Positions 1-12,509 of a stretch of 64,000 bases of DNA are shown here, piece after piece. Under the pieces are notes generated by a model. The model made no database searches. It was not told the DNA's origin and saw only the letters and a list, made by a program, of their open reading frames with translations. The translations under genes and the position numbers were made by a program. Each line of letters starts with the position of its first letter. Positions within the stretch are counted from its first letter, which is position 1. Origin of the DNA: Tanytarsus gracilentus (Eukaryota; Arthropoda; Insecta; Diptera; Chironomidae); assembly GCA_038502055.1 (NCBI GenBank), contig JAXRKN010000033.1:434001-498000 (forward strand). The letters are read 5' to 3'.

Positions 1-3000
1 TCGCTGCTAAAGTGTGACTTTGAATGTAAATTAGTGCTCGTGACAATGTTGCACATCTACGAAGAAAAAGAATTAAATTTCAATTAAAATCACCGCCATC
101 TAGAAGCTTCCCCGTGATCTTTATTTTATTATTCTGATGCCAACTCGAAAAGGGACGAATTGAACTGAAAAAATTAGTCCTGAAAAAAATATTTAAATTT
201 TTTGCCTCGAAATTCATTATCAAAAATTTAAATTTTTTTTTGTAACGGTTTTTTGCACATTTTCTTAATTTACTGGAAGAAAATTTTCCATGCATTTAAA
301 TCTGCATCAGTGAAGAGCTAAAATCTGATTAATTGGCAGCGTGAAACTTTCTCATTGTCATGCGTCTTTATCATCGGTTGTAGCTCGGAGGGAGCTTGAA
401 ACCAACTTATTTCCCTAGCAACTTTTTAGTCTGCATGTGGCTTCAAAGTGTGGGCGTCTATTCCTTTTCAGCATCAAATAATGAATTTTCTGTGGTTTCG
501 AGTGTTAATTCATTTTTGTGGTTTTACTCACAAAAAAACTTTTCTTGCATTTAAGAGTTTGGAAATTACATCTCATGGACTTCACTCCATAATCATGTTT
601 ATTTTAAAAATGAAATTGCGGCTTTTGTGCAGCATTTCGGAAAGTTTCATAGACTTCTCTTGTGTCTTTTCATTTCGAGTGAATTTTTATTGCAGTTGAA
701 ACTTTTTTTTGTTGCCACTCGAGTTTATTTACAGACGAGCAACTAAAAGTGGTTTAACTTTTTTACTAATTAAAAATTTAATTCGTGTTGATGCAATAAA
801 AGTGAGTTATAAAGTTTATTTAAATTAATAATAGAGTGCTACATCGACTGTATGCTTTTACATTAAATCTACACGCGCACATATCTTCACATGTTATCGA
901 AAGCTTTCATCAATAAAGAATTTTTTTATGACGATACGAAAAGTCATAAAAACCATCGGCATTTTGAGTGTAAGCAAAAGTGGAAGTCAACAGTAAATAC
1001 ACCAAAAAGACCATCAATTTTTTTACGTACGTCTCTCGAGAGTGAGACATCAAGGAATGTCATAAGAAAATGTTTATGAATGATGAAGCGGTCCTTTGTC
1101 GGAAGGTGTCTATAAATAAAAACTCTCCACTGCGTCATCAATCGAGCATAAATTGGAAATCCGCATGAAGAAATTAATCCTCACGATGAGAAACGAAAAA
1201 TCAGCGATGATAAATTGAGAACTTGCGAGTTGAGACAATCGCATGATTCGAATGGATTCTTTATCGTGAGGGGTGCGACACTCGTAATATGAAATTTATA
1301 TCCAAAATACACAAATATTTTTCAAGTTTCCCGCCTCCTGAGTTCTCATCACAATTTCATTTCATTTCATTTCTTCTTTTCGCACATCTTCATGGTATTA
1401 AAAGAGAGAAAAGAAAATGGGAAAAAATTAATGATGAGAAACAAACTTTTGTTACACAGCAAAAACTACATCACGAAAAAGTTTATTGAAAAGGGTTGGA
1501 CATTTGGTGGATTTTTATGATTATAATTCTAATTTTTTTATCAACTACAATTAAATCTGGCAACCATTTGAGCAATTTTCTATATAGGAAGTTGTGTTGA
1601 AAACGGGAAGGAAATTGAAGCCAGAATGTTCCTCATAATTTGTATATATAGCAATTTCAAGCCATGCAAAAAACATCAAGACCATGCATTGTTTCATCGT
1701 CTCGACAACCGCGTCGGCATATGAAAGGCTTAGTGTTCACGTAAACTCATCTCCTCGCATCAACTTCATCGCCATTGACGTCCTTGTCGTTGATGATGTT
1801 GTTATTTGGTGAGAGCGAGAGGCATAAATACAATTTTTTTCTCTCTCTTATTGTCGCATGAGTGAAAATTTTCATTTTCAAACATATAATGAATCTACAC
1901 ATCGGTCGGAAGCTATGGCAACAGCAGCATTCAGCAGTTGTGCGGTAAAGCAACGATGAAAATTCATTATCGAATAACTCGAGAAAGAAAAACATTTCTA
2001 AGGCTCATGCCATTAAATAATTTTTTTTTTTCGTAAAGAGCTGTTGGAATTTGAATAAAGGATGTTCGCTTTTAAAATGACGTCACGAATTTTTTAAACA
2101 TTACATTTTTAAATTAAAAATGACGTTATAACGCGCGTTTTAATAAATTTTAAGAAAAATAAATTCAAAAAATAAAAATACGTTACAAAATATATATTTT
2201 TTTCAGTTAAAGCAAAAAAACCTTATCACTTTCGTACTCGAGCATAAAATGCGGATACTAGTTGAAAAATCTCGCTCATCATGATACTTCTGACGTCGGA
2301 GATGATTGCTGTATAGAAAATGTGCATTAAAAAGCTCCACATAGAAAAATATGAGAGACATGATGATGAATAATTGTTTTCCTCTGCTGATCCATCTGAC
2401 CTATTTTTTTTGTATTTATTATTTTTTACTCGAACCAACCTCTCGTATGTCGCTTGCACACTCTAAAAACCATTGTGTCTCTCTCTATAATCCTCATTCA
2501 CTTTTAAAATAAAGTGAGCTCGAAACAAAAGTTTTTTACGCTCGTTTTTCCAAATCAACTCAAACGAGAGAATTAAAATGTTGCAAAAACTTTTCGAAAC
2601 CGCGAGAAAGAGTTTTTCATTATGATGTAAGCCATTAACATTTGTAACATTTTCGTGACACTCCGCTCATGTTTAATACGCGTCGTCTCATTTTTAATTA
2701 GACTCGCTCTCATTTAGCTCTCATATGTAAATTGCTAATGTACAAAGCTTCATACAGTGTGGCTTGTGGAGTACGAAACTAACTCGGTGTGTTTGACATT
2801 TCTTTGAGGGAATTAGTTAGCAGATTTGTGAATAAATTTTCAGCTTTTTAAGTTTAAAATGTAAATAATTTTATCAAGCATCCACTGTAAAGTCTTTCAG
2901 TGTATGTTTACTGAACATTTTCATCAAAACGAAAACTTTTCTCTTAAAAGTCTCCTCACAAGTACTCTCATGTGCTTATATGTGACTCACATATAATTAA

Positions 3001-6000
3001 GAAGCCAAAATTCATAAATAACTCAGTCGCGTAATTATGCTGATTTTATCGGTAAATTTTCTATCTCATTCTAGCTCAATTTCGAAATGAAAATTTTGTT
3101 GGAAATTAATTTTCACTTAAATAGGACCTTTTCGTATATTTAATGACATAATTTGCTAAGCGTAAATGTCTCTCGTTGGTGAAAATCTCTTAAACCGTAA
3201 CTTAATTGAAAAGTTGCTCTTTCTCGCTCGCATCTCTCGCTACACTAAATTGAATTTAATGGCGAAACGAGTAAAACTATTAATTATTTTAACGACCGTA
3301 TTTCCAATTTAATATTTCCGGTTTCGTTCACATTCAACGAAAAACCGTTTTCCTCAATCTCTCTCTCTCTGCACACTTTCCTCTTATTTTTTTTAAAGTG
3401 TTGCGGAGGGGAAGAAATTTTTAATGAAATCCTATTTCATGATCATCACCATCATCATCGTTCACCAGGAATTGTCTTTTGAACATTAAGTGAGATTTGG
3501 GTCGTTCGATAGGAAACGAGAATAAATTTCTCGTGTTTAATTTTTAAAAAAGAGACAAAAAGAAAATGATGAAAAGAAATTTTTTTAAGGTAAAGTTGAG
3601 TAAAATGGGCAAAAAAGTTAGATTCGATTTTCTTTTTCTTGCATCAAAAGGGTTCAATGGTTCAATTTGAGGTGCTCCATTAGGAAATGAAATTATTGTG
3701 AATGACAAGGGTAAATTTTAAAATAAGGTTTAAAAAACTTTTATTGCCAAATTTTGGTAATTAAAATTTAAAAATTTAGAAGTGTAAAATTTCAGTAATT
3801 TTTGATATTTTTATAAAAGTATGAAAATTGTGTCATCAACCCTTTTCAACTCATTGCACAACATCATCCAAAGGAAGAAATTATAAAAAAGAGAAAAACA
3901 GAATAAAGAAAGGAAAAAAATTCTGAGGCCTTCCAAATATTTTCTTTTTGTGATGGAAAAAGTTTTTTTCTGCTCACTGAAATCGTCAATTGGTAAAGGC
4001 GTAAAAACGAATCCTTTTTTTCCTCAATTCCTTTTAATGCCGTTCTCACTTAGCGCGCAGCGTCTCGCACAAATGAAAAATTCTTTTCTTCGCATAAAGG
4101 TGGAAAATATTATGAGAATGCCTCATTCATGCTCCTCAAAATTTTTTCCACAATGGAATTCATGAGAAAAAATGTGAAGCTTTTAATCTACTTTGATCAC
4201 TTAATTTTCTATCTTCACCTCTCACACGTTTCACAATCAAAAATTTATGCGCATTTTTTTACCATCCAATGGGACAAAGATGAGAATTTCGTTCGGAGTT
4301 GGGTCCGGTCGGGAGGGATTATTTCTGAAATTAGCTTTAGATTTTCATCGAGAAAATGAAATCATGAAAAATTTATGTGGAATTTAGTTTTTTCTCCCTT
4401 TCGGACTTTGCTCATAAATTTTGATTCTCTTTGTCACATTTAAAGTCACAAAATCTGCAGCATTAAAAAGTCAAAATTTATTTTTATGTATTGTAACAAA
4501 ACTTCGCAAGTATTTTTTAAAAGCCTCAACTCTTAATTCTTTAGTCCTTACAAATTGTCTCAATTTTTCCTCCACATCTTTCAACAGTATCAAGTGTTCG
4601 TTAAATATTTACATTGTGCGAAAAAATATTACTAAGAGCAACATAAAGTGAGGATGAAAGTAAGGACAACGGAAGGGATGTAAATCGACACTGTCAAAGA
4701 GTTCGAGAGGGGTTGAGAGGAAAAATAATGGAGAAAAATTTATTTCATTATTAAGTGAACCTCAATAAGTCTCGTGTTGTGTCCATAATAAATCGATGAA
4801 ATTGTTAGAGGAGATTAAAAGCAATTAAAACGAGATGAGTTGATTTATGAGTGTGGCAAGGGTGAACTAAAAAGTTTGCAACGCTATTAAAAAATGTCAA
4901 ATTATTTCACAACGTGCTCGGATTTCGAGTGATGAAATTCCACAGCCTACTAAAAACACAACGTTAAAATATCCATTCAAAGGAATTTTAATTTGCACTC
5001 GATGCTGTTTGGCGTAGCGCAAAATACTTTCAGAAATTACTGCAACTCGTAAACAATTCCAACTCCACACATTTTTAGGCATGAAGCGAGTAATTTAGAA
5101 GAGACGCTTTCATCTCATTGTAAAACTCCTGTGCTCGTTAACCTGGAAAACGAAAATGTCAATCTGCAAAGTGGAATTTCTAGTAAAATTCATTTCATCC
5201 TCTGGCGTGTACTTAACTCTCTCTCTCGCTTCCACCCTGCAGTCATTCGACAGTAAAAATAATTGCTTTGCAATAGCTTTGTAATACAGCCGCATCACAA
5301 TCAGCTCTGCCATACTTTACGCTTTGTTTTAAATTTCCCTCTCGTCGAAAGGATTAAGTTGAAATTATCGCACACACAAATGGTCAAATAAATCGCGGGA
5401 AAGGGTCGCGTTTTGGTTATTTTGATTTTGTTTGTTAAGATTTTCAAAATAAAAATCTAAAAATTATTTTGTAGCTCCAAAAAATTTTATATATTTTTAA
5501 TTCAAAATTTAAATTTCTTTCACTTGATTTTAAAAGTGTCGAGATGAGAATTAAAAAGAGATTTCGGATATAATGACAGGGAATGAGGAAATCATTTTAA
5601 AGCAATATAAAACTAGATTCTAGAAAATGAAACATCAGCTGTCGTTGCAAGATTTCACTCATCACTCGCAGTAAGATGAAATGATAGTAATTTTCATTAA
5701 TGATGAAAGATTGCGGGGAATTTATTTTGAAACCGAGCGAAGGGAGGGTTGAAGCTTGAACCAATTACGGTTAGAGTGATGAGCATTGCATCACATAACA
5801 TGAAGTGGTGTAGTTGAGACGATGAAGATGAAAGCGGGGATGGAATGTAATTAGAGCACGAGACACGACATGCAGAACAATCAAATCATCGTAGTGCTAA
5901 TTTTAAACTCCCTTCCCATGAAATAAGAAAAATTTTCATTAGCTCTAATGAATTGGCTCAATTTTCTTTCCTTCATTTCTGCTGCGATACGTTTGCATGA

Positions 6001-7721
6001 ATGAAACATTTAAAAAATTCCTCGCCAAGCTTTTTAATTTGCTTTTTCTCGCACTTAAGTCCCCTTTTTTTTCTTCACCGCTATCTCAACATCACCCTCA
6101 TCATCACTGCCTCGCTTTCAACTTTTATCCTCACATAACGCCGTGTTTGCACATTCACTATGAGAATTTTTCTCTTTATTCAACTCTCCTCTGGATTTCA
6201 ATTCCGTTTCTTGTCACTCTCTTGAGTTTATTTTTTTGAGAGGTTTCATAAAAGCAAATAATCTTTTTTTATGGAAAAAAATAATTTTTTTAATAGAAAA
6301 TTCTTAAAAAGAAAAATTTTGTTAAAAAAATTCATTTTCATGACCTAAAAAATCATTTCATTTGCTAGAGACAGTCGTGTTTGAGATGGCACACAAAAGT
6401 AAATTTGATAATCGGGAAGGAAGAAAAAAGTGGCACAAAAGAGTCCTTTCACTTTTTTTGCCAGCTCAAACAATGTCCTGGCATTTGCTCAATTTGTGAT
6501 TTAGTGCTTTGAGTAAGAAATATTATTTTAAAAAAAATTTAGAGTAGATTTATGAAACATAAAGTTTGTATTTAAAATTTGTTATTTAATTTTTAAAGAA
6601 ATTAAACTTATCAAAAGTGTCAATGCTTGCAGATGATTTAGATGTTGGCACAAAATTATTTAACCTATATAATGTTTTTCCTATTTTACCTTGGCATCTT
6701 TTACTGGATAAAAATTATTAAACACAAAGATTCAGCAATTGCTACGTCAAAAAATTGTTAGTATAAAGTACTAAAAAAAATAGTAAAGTAATTAAGAATT
6801 TTGTCAAAAATAGCAGTTTAGTTTTCTTTACAGAAGTAAATAAAATCTTTAAAATTTAAAGAGACAAGAAAAAAAATTATTTTATATTTTGAATATCATC
6901 AAAAAGTTTTAATACACTTTAGATCTATTTTTATAATTTTTCTCTCAAACTCAATTTAAATTTAAATTTATCAAAATATTTCTGTCATGGCTTAACACAT
7001 CTAATGGGAAATTGAATTGAATTTTTTGCTCACATAAACCAACATTGAAAAATGCATTTTCTATGTTTGCCTTTCAAATTCTGTCATATTTTAAATTATC
7101 ATGACAATCGACTCATCATTCAATATTTATTCATAAAATGTTTTTTTTCGTAAATTCCGTGAAAGCATGAACAGCTTATGACTCAAAGCCACAAACATTT
7201 GTTACTTAACATCTTGAATATCCCATTGACATCTTTATTGAAATTGATGGAATATTTTTTTTCATCTCGCAAGAGTATTTGTCATACAGTCAGGAACTTT
7301 CTTTCCTTCACTTCCTTTTTCCATATGAGCCACAAAATGTCAATGCCAAAAAAGAGATGAATTGAAAAAATAAATTTATATCTAAAAGGTTTTCTCTAAG
7401 GGCACAAGCAGAGATGAATTTATTTTTAAAATTTAATTCTATCTTTTTCATGCAAGCATTTATTTTCAATTTTATTTAATTACTCAAGACATTTTTAATG
7501 TTTCTTCTCAAAATTGAAACTCAATTAATTTAATTGCTCTTGTGACTGTTTTTTTTTGCTTCAGAAAGCTCATTAATTTCCCTCCTGGCATCCATTCAGT
7601 CGTTGACAAGATTTAGATTCATTAATATTTAAAGAAGCTTACAGAACTGAAAATGGAATTACGAACGTGAAACCTTAGAAAATTGTTTCCTATTAATTTC
7701 AATTTTAGAATCTTTTGAAAG

Positions 7722-7857
7722 TCAGTGGTGGGTTTTTAATTTATTTTGAGAATTTGAATTGAAAAGATTTAATAATTTTAATTGGATTTAAATTTAAATC
7801 TGTGATTTAAAACTTTTAATCTGGGTTTAAATTTAAATCCACCTGTCACACCCCTGA
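7722..7857. repeat. Short AT-rich inverted-repeat element (AGGGGTG-type ends)
   Basis: Left end TCAGTGGTGGGTTT and right end CCACCTGTCACACCCCTGA are imperfectly complementary. The interior holds palindromic ATTTAAATTTAAAT text. The word TAAACCCAGATTAAAA (reverse strand of about 7812-7827) recurs at about 13143, which indicates a dispersed family. Probably a degenerate MITE. Confidence 0.45.
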
Positions 7858-9001
7858 AATTTTTTAATCTTTCAATTGTGTTTCAACATCTTTTATGACA
7901 TTTTATTTTATTGTTTTGTAAGCCAAAATAAATTTTCTTAAAATAATTCTCACCCACAAATTACTTTTCCATTAAGGAATAAAATTCAGCCTTATGAGAT
8001 TGAAATGCGAGGTGACATACACGTGAGACAGTTATCACATGTAAACATTCATCTCAATTTACAATTTAATCATGAATACATTTTCATGAAGCGCTTCGTG
8101 TTTTTCATCGCTAAAACGGATTTTTGCCGCTTCTCATCATCAATTTAAATTGTTGATACATCACCATGGCAATATGTGTGCGTTCACTTGTTCTTTCTGC
8201 GTAAAAAAGCACCAGGAACGAACTCATTGCGCTGCACGAAACTCGAATGCTTTGCATACTTATCAATGTTGTCGATAGCACTCATAAAACGACGAAAAAA
8301 GTTGCTTGTGTGTAACTGCAGCAGCTTAAGTAATCTACTTTTGTATTATTTTAAAAAACTGTAAAATTTCCTTCAACTCACAGAAATAAACTTGAAAGCT
8401 TAAAATTAATAATAAATTACATCTTAAATTATTTTTTAACTGAAATTTTATCAAGATTTTTTCCTTCCAACCAAATTAACTTTTCTAAAAATTCCTTCAC
8501 TCATTTCACCTTGACAACCACTAAAGTTTTTGAACTCTGCCTCGCACAGCAGCTCTACGAGTGTTTTATGTATACAGCAGAAAATTCAGTAGTCATAGCA
8601 GCAGTGATGAAAAATATTCCCAGTAAAAAGTTCATTGCTTTCACCTTGTAAGCTTTCCATATCAATTTTGTCATGTTGTCGAGTGCTATTTTGAAAATTT
8701 ATTTTTCCTTATTTTTGTGCTTCAATGAATTTTTTTCTTTTTTATCCGAGAGTCAATTAAATGGAAAAATTTATCATGGCATAAAAATTATTTGAGAAAT
8801 TTTATTTTGAAAGGTTGAAAACTTCCTTTATGAAAATCCAATTACGAATGTTTTTATAGTAAGAAGGTTCGTAATTGCCGGCTTTACTCTGCTGAACCTT
8901 TTAATTGAATTTCCTCAATATTGTAAAATCTATTCGATCGAAATAAGCTTAAATTTTCGTGATGTTATGGTAAAAGCTTTAGTGAAATATATTTTTAAAA
9001 A

Positions 9002-9092
9002 AATTCAATTTTACAATTCATAAACGTTTTATTTTCTTTACAATTCAATTTCATAATTCATAAACGTTTCGTTTTCTTTACAATTCAATTTT
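9002..9092. repeat. 40-bp tandem repeat, about 2.3 copies
   Basis: The block with ATTCATAAACGTTT followed by GTTTTCTTTACAATTCAATTT (with small changes) repeats with a 40-bp period; TAAACGTTT starts at 9021 and 9061. Non-coding. Confidence 0.75.
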
Positions 9093-9960
9093 ATTCATGA
9101 AAAACCGCCATCGGGTCTTCATTCCAAAAATTACAATTCAAGTAATAACGATTCATTATTCTAATTTTTAAACTGTTACTTTCATTGATCAAAACTTCCT
9201 CAAATTTATTCTCGGCTGTCAAAAAAATGTTTTGACACAACTTGAGATAAATTTCTATGGTGAAAAATCAGCAGAATTAAAATCTCGAACTGTCGCCTAC
9301 AACAATTTAATTCACCCACCTTTTGTTATGCATATCAAGGTGTAAATTGGAAAGCATCAGCAGCAGTTGCGGAAAAATGTTGTAAACATGCTTTTGATTT
9401 TTTTTCTCCTCCTCACTCAGCATAGTAATGGCATTTTCAGAGCTCTCATCCTCTCACTGATTTTATTATCAAAGAATGTTTATTTTCCTCTTCTCGTCGT
9501 TGTAATTTTTCTTTTTCATTCGAAGAGAGCGTGAATAAAAAAACAAGTACACATAGTTGAGGCAGCAGTCAGTTGTTGACGAGGCATAAAAATAATGAAT
9601 TTCCACCATGCCACCCGAGCTATCTCTATTCATATACAGAATATTTTTTTTCGCTCCATCAAAAGTCGTTGGGATGAGAGAAAAGCTCTCTTCACACTCT
9701 ATCAATGTTGTTTCGTTGTTGCAGAGAGTGAAAATTTTGCTCGATGAGAGAAAGAAAACTTCGGTTACGGAGAGTGCGCGATGAAAATTTTTCGCGCTTC
9801 TTCCAACGAGTCACATGTGAGAGCGAGACATTGATTTATTTGAGTTGATGTGTAAGAGCTTTTTCTACAACCTTCCAACCGATCTCTCGAGTTCATTTGT
9901 GTTTGATTGGAAAATTAACTTTTTTTTCTTCTCGAGCTCTACACCCATCAAATTTATTCC

Positions 9961-10001
9961 CGCTCTCTCAGTTCTTCGGATGCTGTCGCTCAACTCAGTC
10001 G
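9961..10001 (+). promoter_or_regulatory. Candidate core promoter P1 (Inr + DPE)
   Basis: TCAGTT, a match to the arthropod initiator TCAKTY, places A+1 at 9970. AGTCG at 9997-10001 lies exactly at +28 to +32 and fits the downstream promoter element RGWYV. The surroundings are rich in GAGAG/CTCTC. No TATA box is seen. It is in the sense orientation, about 20 kb upstream of the first coding exon. Inr+DPE pairs occur by chance about once per 44 kb of strand with equal base use, so alone this is weak evidence. Confidence 0.3.
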
Positions 10002-10408
10002 GGAAGATAAAAATCGCGGAAAAAATTAAAAAGGCTTTAAAAGAGTGAAGGAGAATTAAAATTAATTTCTCTAAATTTTTAATTTCCCAATTTTAATCTC
10101 GCAGTAAGCTTGAGTGAATTAAAAAAAATAATCGTGAGATTTAAATCGCGAGTTCATAAAATTGAGTGCAAAAGAAAATCAATCATAATTTTTTTCATTC
10201 TCGGAATCACAAAGTAATTTTTCTCATCGCTCACGGAGAAAAAAGCGGAAACAACAAAAAAAATTATGTCGAAGGACTTTATCATCATTTTCCATTGCGT
10301 GCAAATGTGTATGTGAAGTAAAATCTGAGCGAGCGAGAGAGAAACTGGAAAGCTTTTTTTGCTGATGGGGAGAAAAAAAAAGTCCAACAGCATCCAGGCC
10401 ATCGATTT

Positions 10409-10442
10409 TCAGTCAGGTGTTGTCTGCGTTCGTAATCAGTTC
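10409..10442 (+). promoter_or_regulatory. Candidate core promoter P2 (Inr + DPE)
   Basis: TCAGTC gives A+1 at 10411, and AGTTC at 10438-10442 sits exactly at +28 to +32, a full RGWYV match. It lies 441 bp downstream of the similar P1 candidate and just upstream of a purine-rich stretch that ends in a strong splice donor. GA-repeat sequence (around 10330-10345) lies upstream. Together these suggest the start of the GluCl transcript, but there is no transcript evidence here. Confidence 0.38.
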
Positions 10443-10985
10443 AAAAGTTCCTCTCTCCGGCGTCGTTAACTGCTCATAAGAGGAGACAAAAAGTTATTAG
10501 AAAAAAATTCTAATCGAGTGCAATGTCGATTAGGGAAGAAAAATAGTGAAAATCTTTCGTGCTCTCGTGCATAAAGCAAATGTATTCGATTTTAAAGATG
10601 AAAATTTCTTGAGGGTGGAGAAAAAAAATTTAAGTCCTTAGTTAGACGAGCAGTGAGACACAAAAAAAGCACTAAACGGATTTACAAAAAAAAATAATTT
10701 AAGAGTGTGCGAGAGATTCGATAAGAAAATCCTCCGCCTCGTCGCCGTCATCATTAGGAGGCACAAGAAACTTTTCTCAAATCCTACATTGAAGCGTGAA
10801 AAGTTTCTCCTTTTTGTTCCTTTTCCATCTCATTCGTGTATGTGCTTTTAATTTTGAACCAAAGAAGACAAGACAAAAAAGTGGTGAAAAAAAATATCTG
10901 CGAGACCTTCAATTTTTATTCTGACGTTGTGCACGAAAGTGAATCAGTGAGTTAGTGAGAGAAAAAAATAAAAAAGGAAAAAAAG
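10411..10985 (+). other. GluCl: Candidate 5' untranslated exon of GluCl
   Basis: Runs from the P2 initiator to AAAAG/GTAAGG (exon end 10985), a near-consensus splice donor. The 3' part is purine-rich with AGTGAATCAGTGAGTTAGTGAG-like text, which resembles dipteran neural-gene leaders. The matching acceptor could be at 30096-30097. Extent and membership are inferred. Confidence 0.33.
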
Positions 10986-12484
10986 GTAAGGATTTTCTTT
11001 TCAACCCATCCATCTCTCCATCTCTCCCCTTGAATCCAAGGCACTGATGGAGAGACTGAAAATAAAAATAAAACACACAAGGACACACCTCCATAAAAGT
11101 AATGAAAAATATTGTTCCATAAGAAATGATGAAAAGTTTATGGAAATGAGAAATTGTGATGAAAAATTTGTGGAAAGAAAATTCACGTGACTTTTTTTGA
11201 AGTTCATTTTTGTGATTTTATTTTTTGTAAATTTAAACAAAACGTTAAATTTACAAAAGTTAACTGTCGAAAAAATTAAAATTTAAAAATTTAATTAAGG
11301 AAGTGGTTTCTAAAATTAAAAACTCGTTTAAATTTCTATTAAAAAAATCTACTTTAAATTCCAACAAATCTTCTTCAATACCCCGCTCAATCTTTTTTTT
11401 GTGATGGCTCTGCTGAAATCCATTTCGTATGCTAATCTCAACCTCAAATTCACTCATCCTCCGAAAAAAAGAGAATCGATCGGAAAAGAGAAAGAAAAAA
11501 TATTTTTATGACCGATTTCTGTTTGAATAAGTTTTAAATGATTGCCAATTGTGGCGAGTGGAGAGTGTGAAAAATCTTCTTCGCCCATTGTCAAGAAAGC
11601 TCATGATTATTCAAAAGCTATTAACGTCGTCCACTCAGCATCAATATTATCCTCCACTCAATAATGTATTTTATTGTATTTCCTTCGAGTGTCGAAATAA
11701 AGTCATTGACTTTCACGCTAAATTAGCTTTATCCTTCGTATTATGGAGAATTGTATTAATAATCAATTTTGATCGGGGAAACTGTGAAGAACCTTTGTGA
11801 GGAAATTTTCATCGACTCATCTCATTAGTTAGATTTTTTATGAGAAAATGCAGTGGTTGGGGAGAAAAGGTAAAATCATACGAAAACTTGTGTCACTCGG
11901 ATCCATTCTCGAAAAAATATTTTAAAAAAAAATTTTTATTGCTATAAAAAATTAGACAAATTTAACAATTTATTGAATACGATGTGAAATTTTCTTGAAA
12001 ACCCAAACTAACCTCTACACGGTTAGCCAATACTTAACGGTCAATCTGACCACGCTTTGCTCTCCCACTGAACCTTTTGATCATAATTTTATGCTCTCTT
12101 ATTTATCATCAACAATGTCAAAATTTCCTTCCGATTTCCTAATTACTTTTTCGTGCGCGAGAACAATATCGAAAAACAAACCAGCGACAGTAAAAAAAAT
12201 ATTTTTTTTGACATTTTTATGAAACGCAAATTTTGGTTAAGTAGAATTGATTTCACTTTTTTCCTCTCGCACGGTGGGTTGTAAAGGCATAAGCGATAAA
12301 TTTTCGTTCTTAATGAAAATCAACATAAAATGAAAATTTAATAAAATATGACGACGTATGTGCGAATGTGAGGTAAACACACACATTCAAATCAAACACG
12401 AAAATTCTTCAATTTGTGATAGAAATTTAATTTTATCGGAAGCAAAAACTTTCATAGAAATTTCTCATCTGCCGTTGGAAAGAT

Positions 12485-12509
12485 GTGTGAGTGTGTGTGT
12501 GTGTGTGTG
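12485..12509. repeat. (GT)n microsatellite
   Basis: A GT-dinucleotide run with a single GA interruption, in the putative first intron. No function apparent. Confidence 0.9.

Larger units (their letters stand above)
1..9700. other. Upstream non-coding region, no gene recognised
   Basis: A+T-rich sequence with poly-A/T runs, scattered CTCTC/GAGAG tracts (for example 3358-3372) and only short chance open frames that match no family I recognise. Contains the hairpin repeat at 7722-7857 and the 40-bp tandem repeat at 9002-9092. Could hold distal regulatory DNA of GluCl; nothing specific is supported. Confidence 0.6.

Noticed and set aside
2078..2085. Perfect palindromic CRE (TGACGTCA)
   Set aside because: One 8-mer match is expected by chance in about 64 kb, and it is about 8 kb from the nearest promoter candidate.
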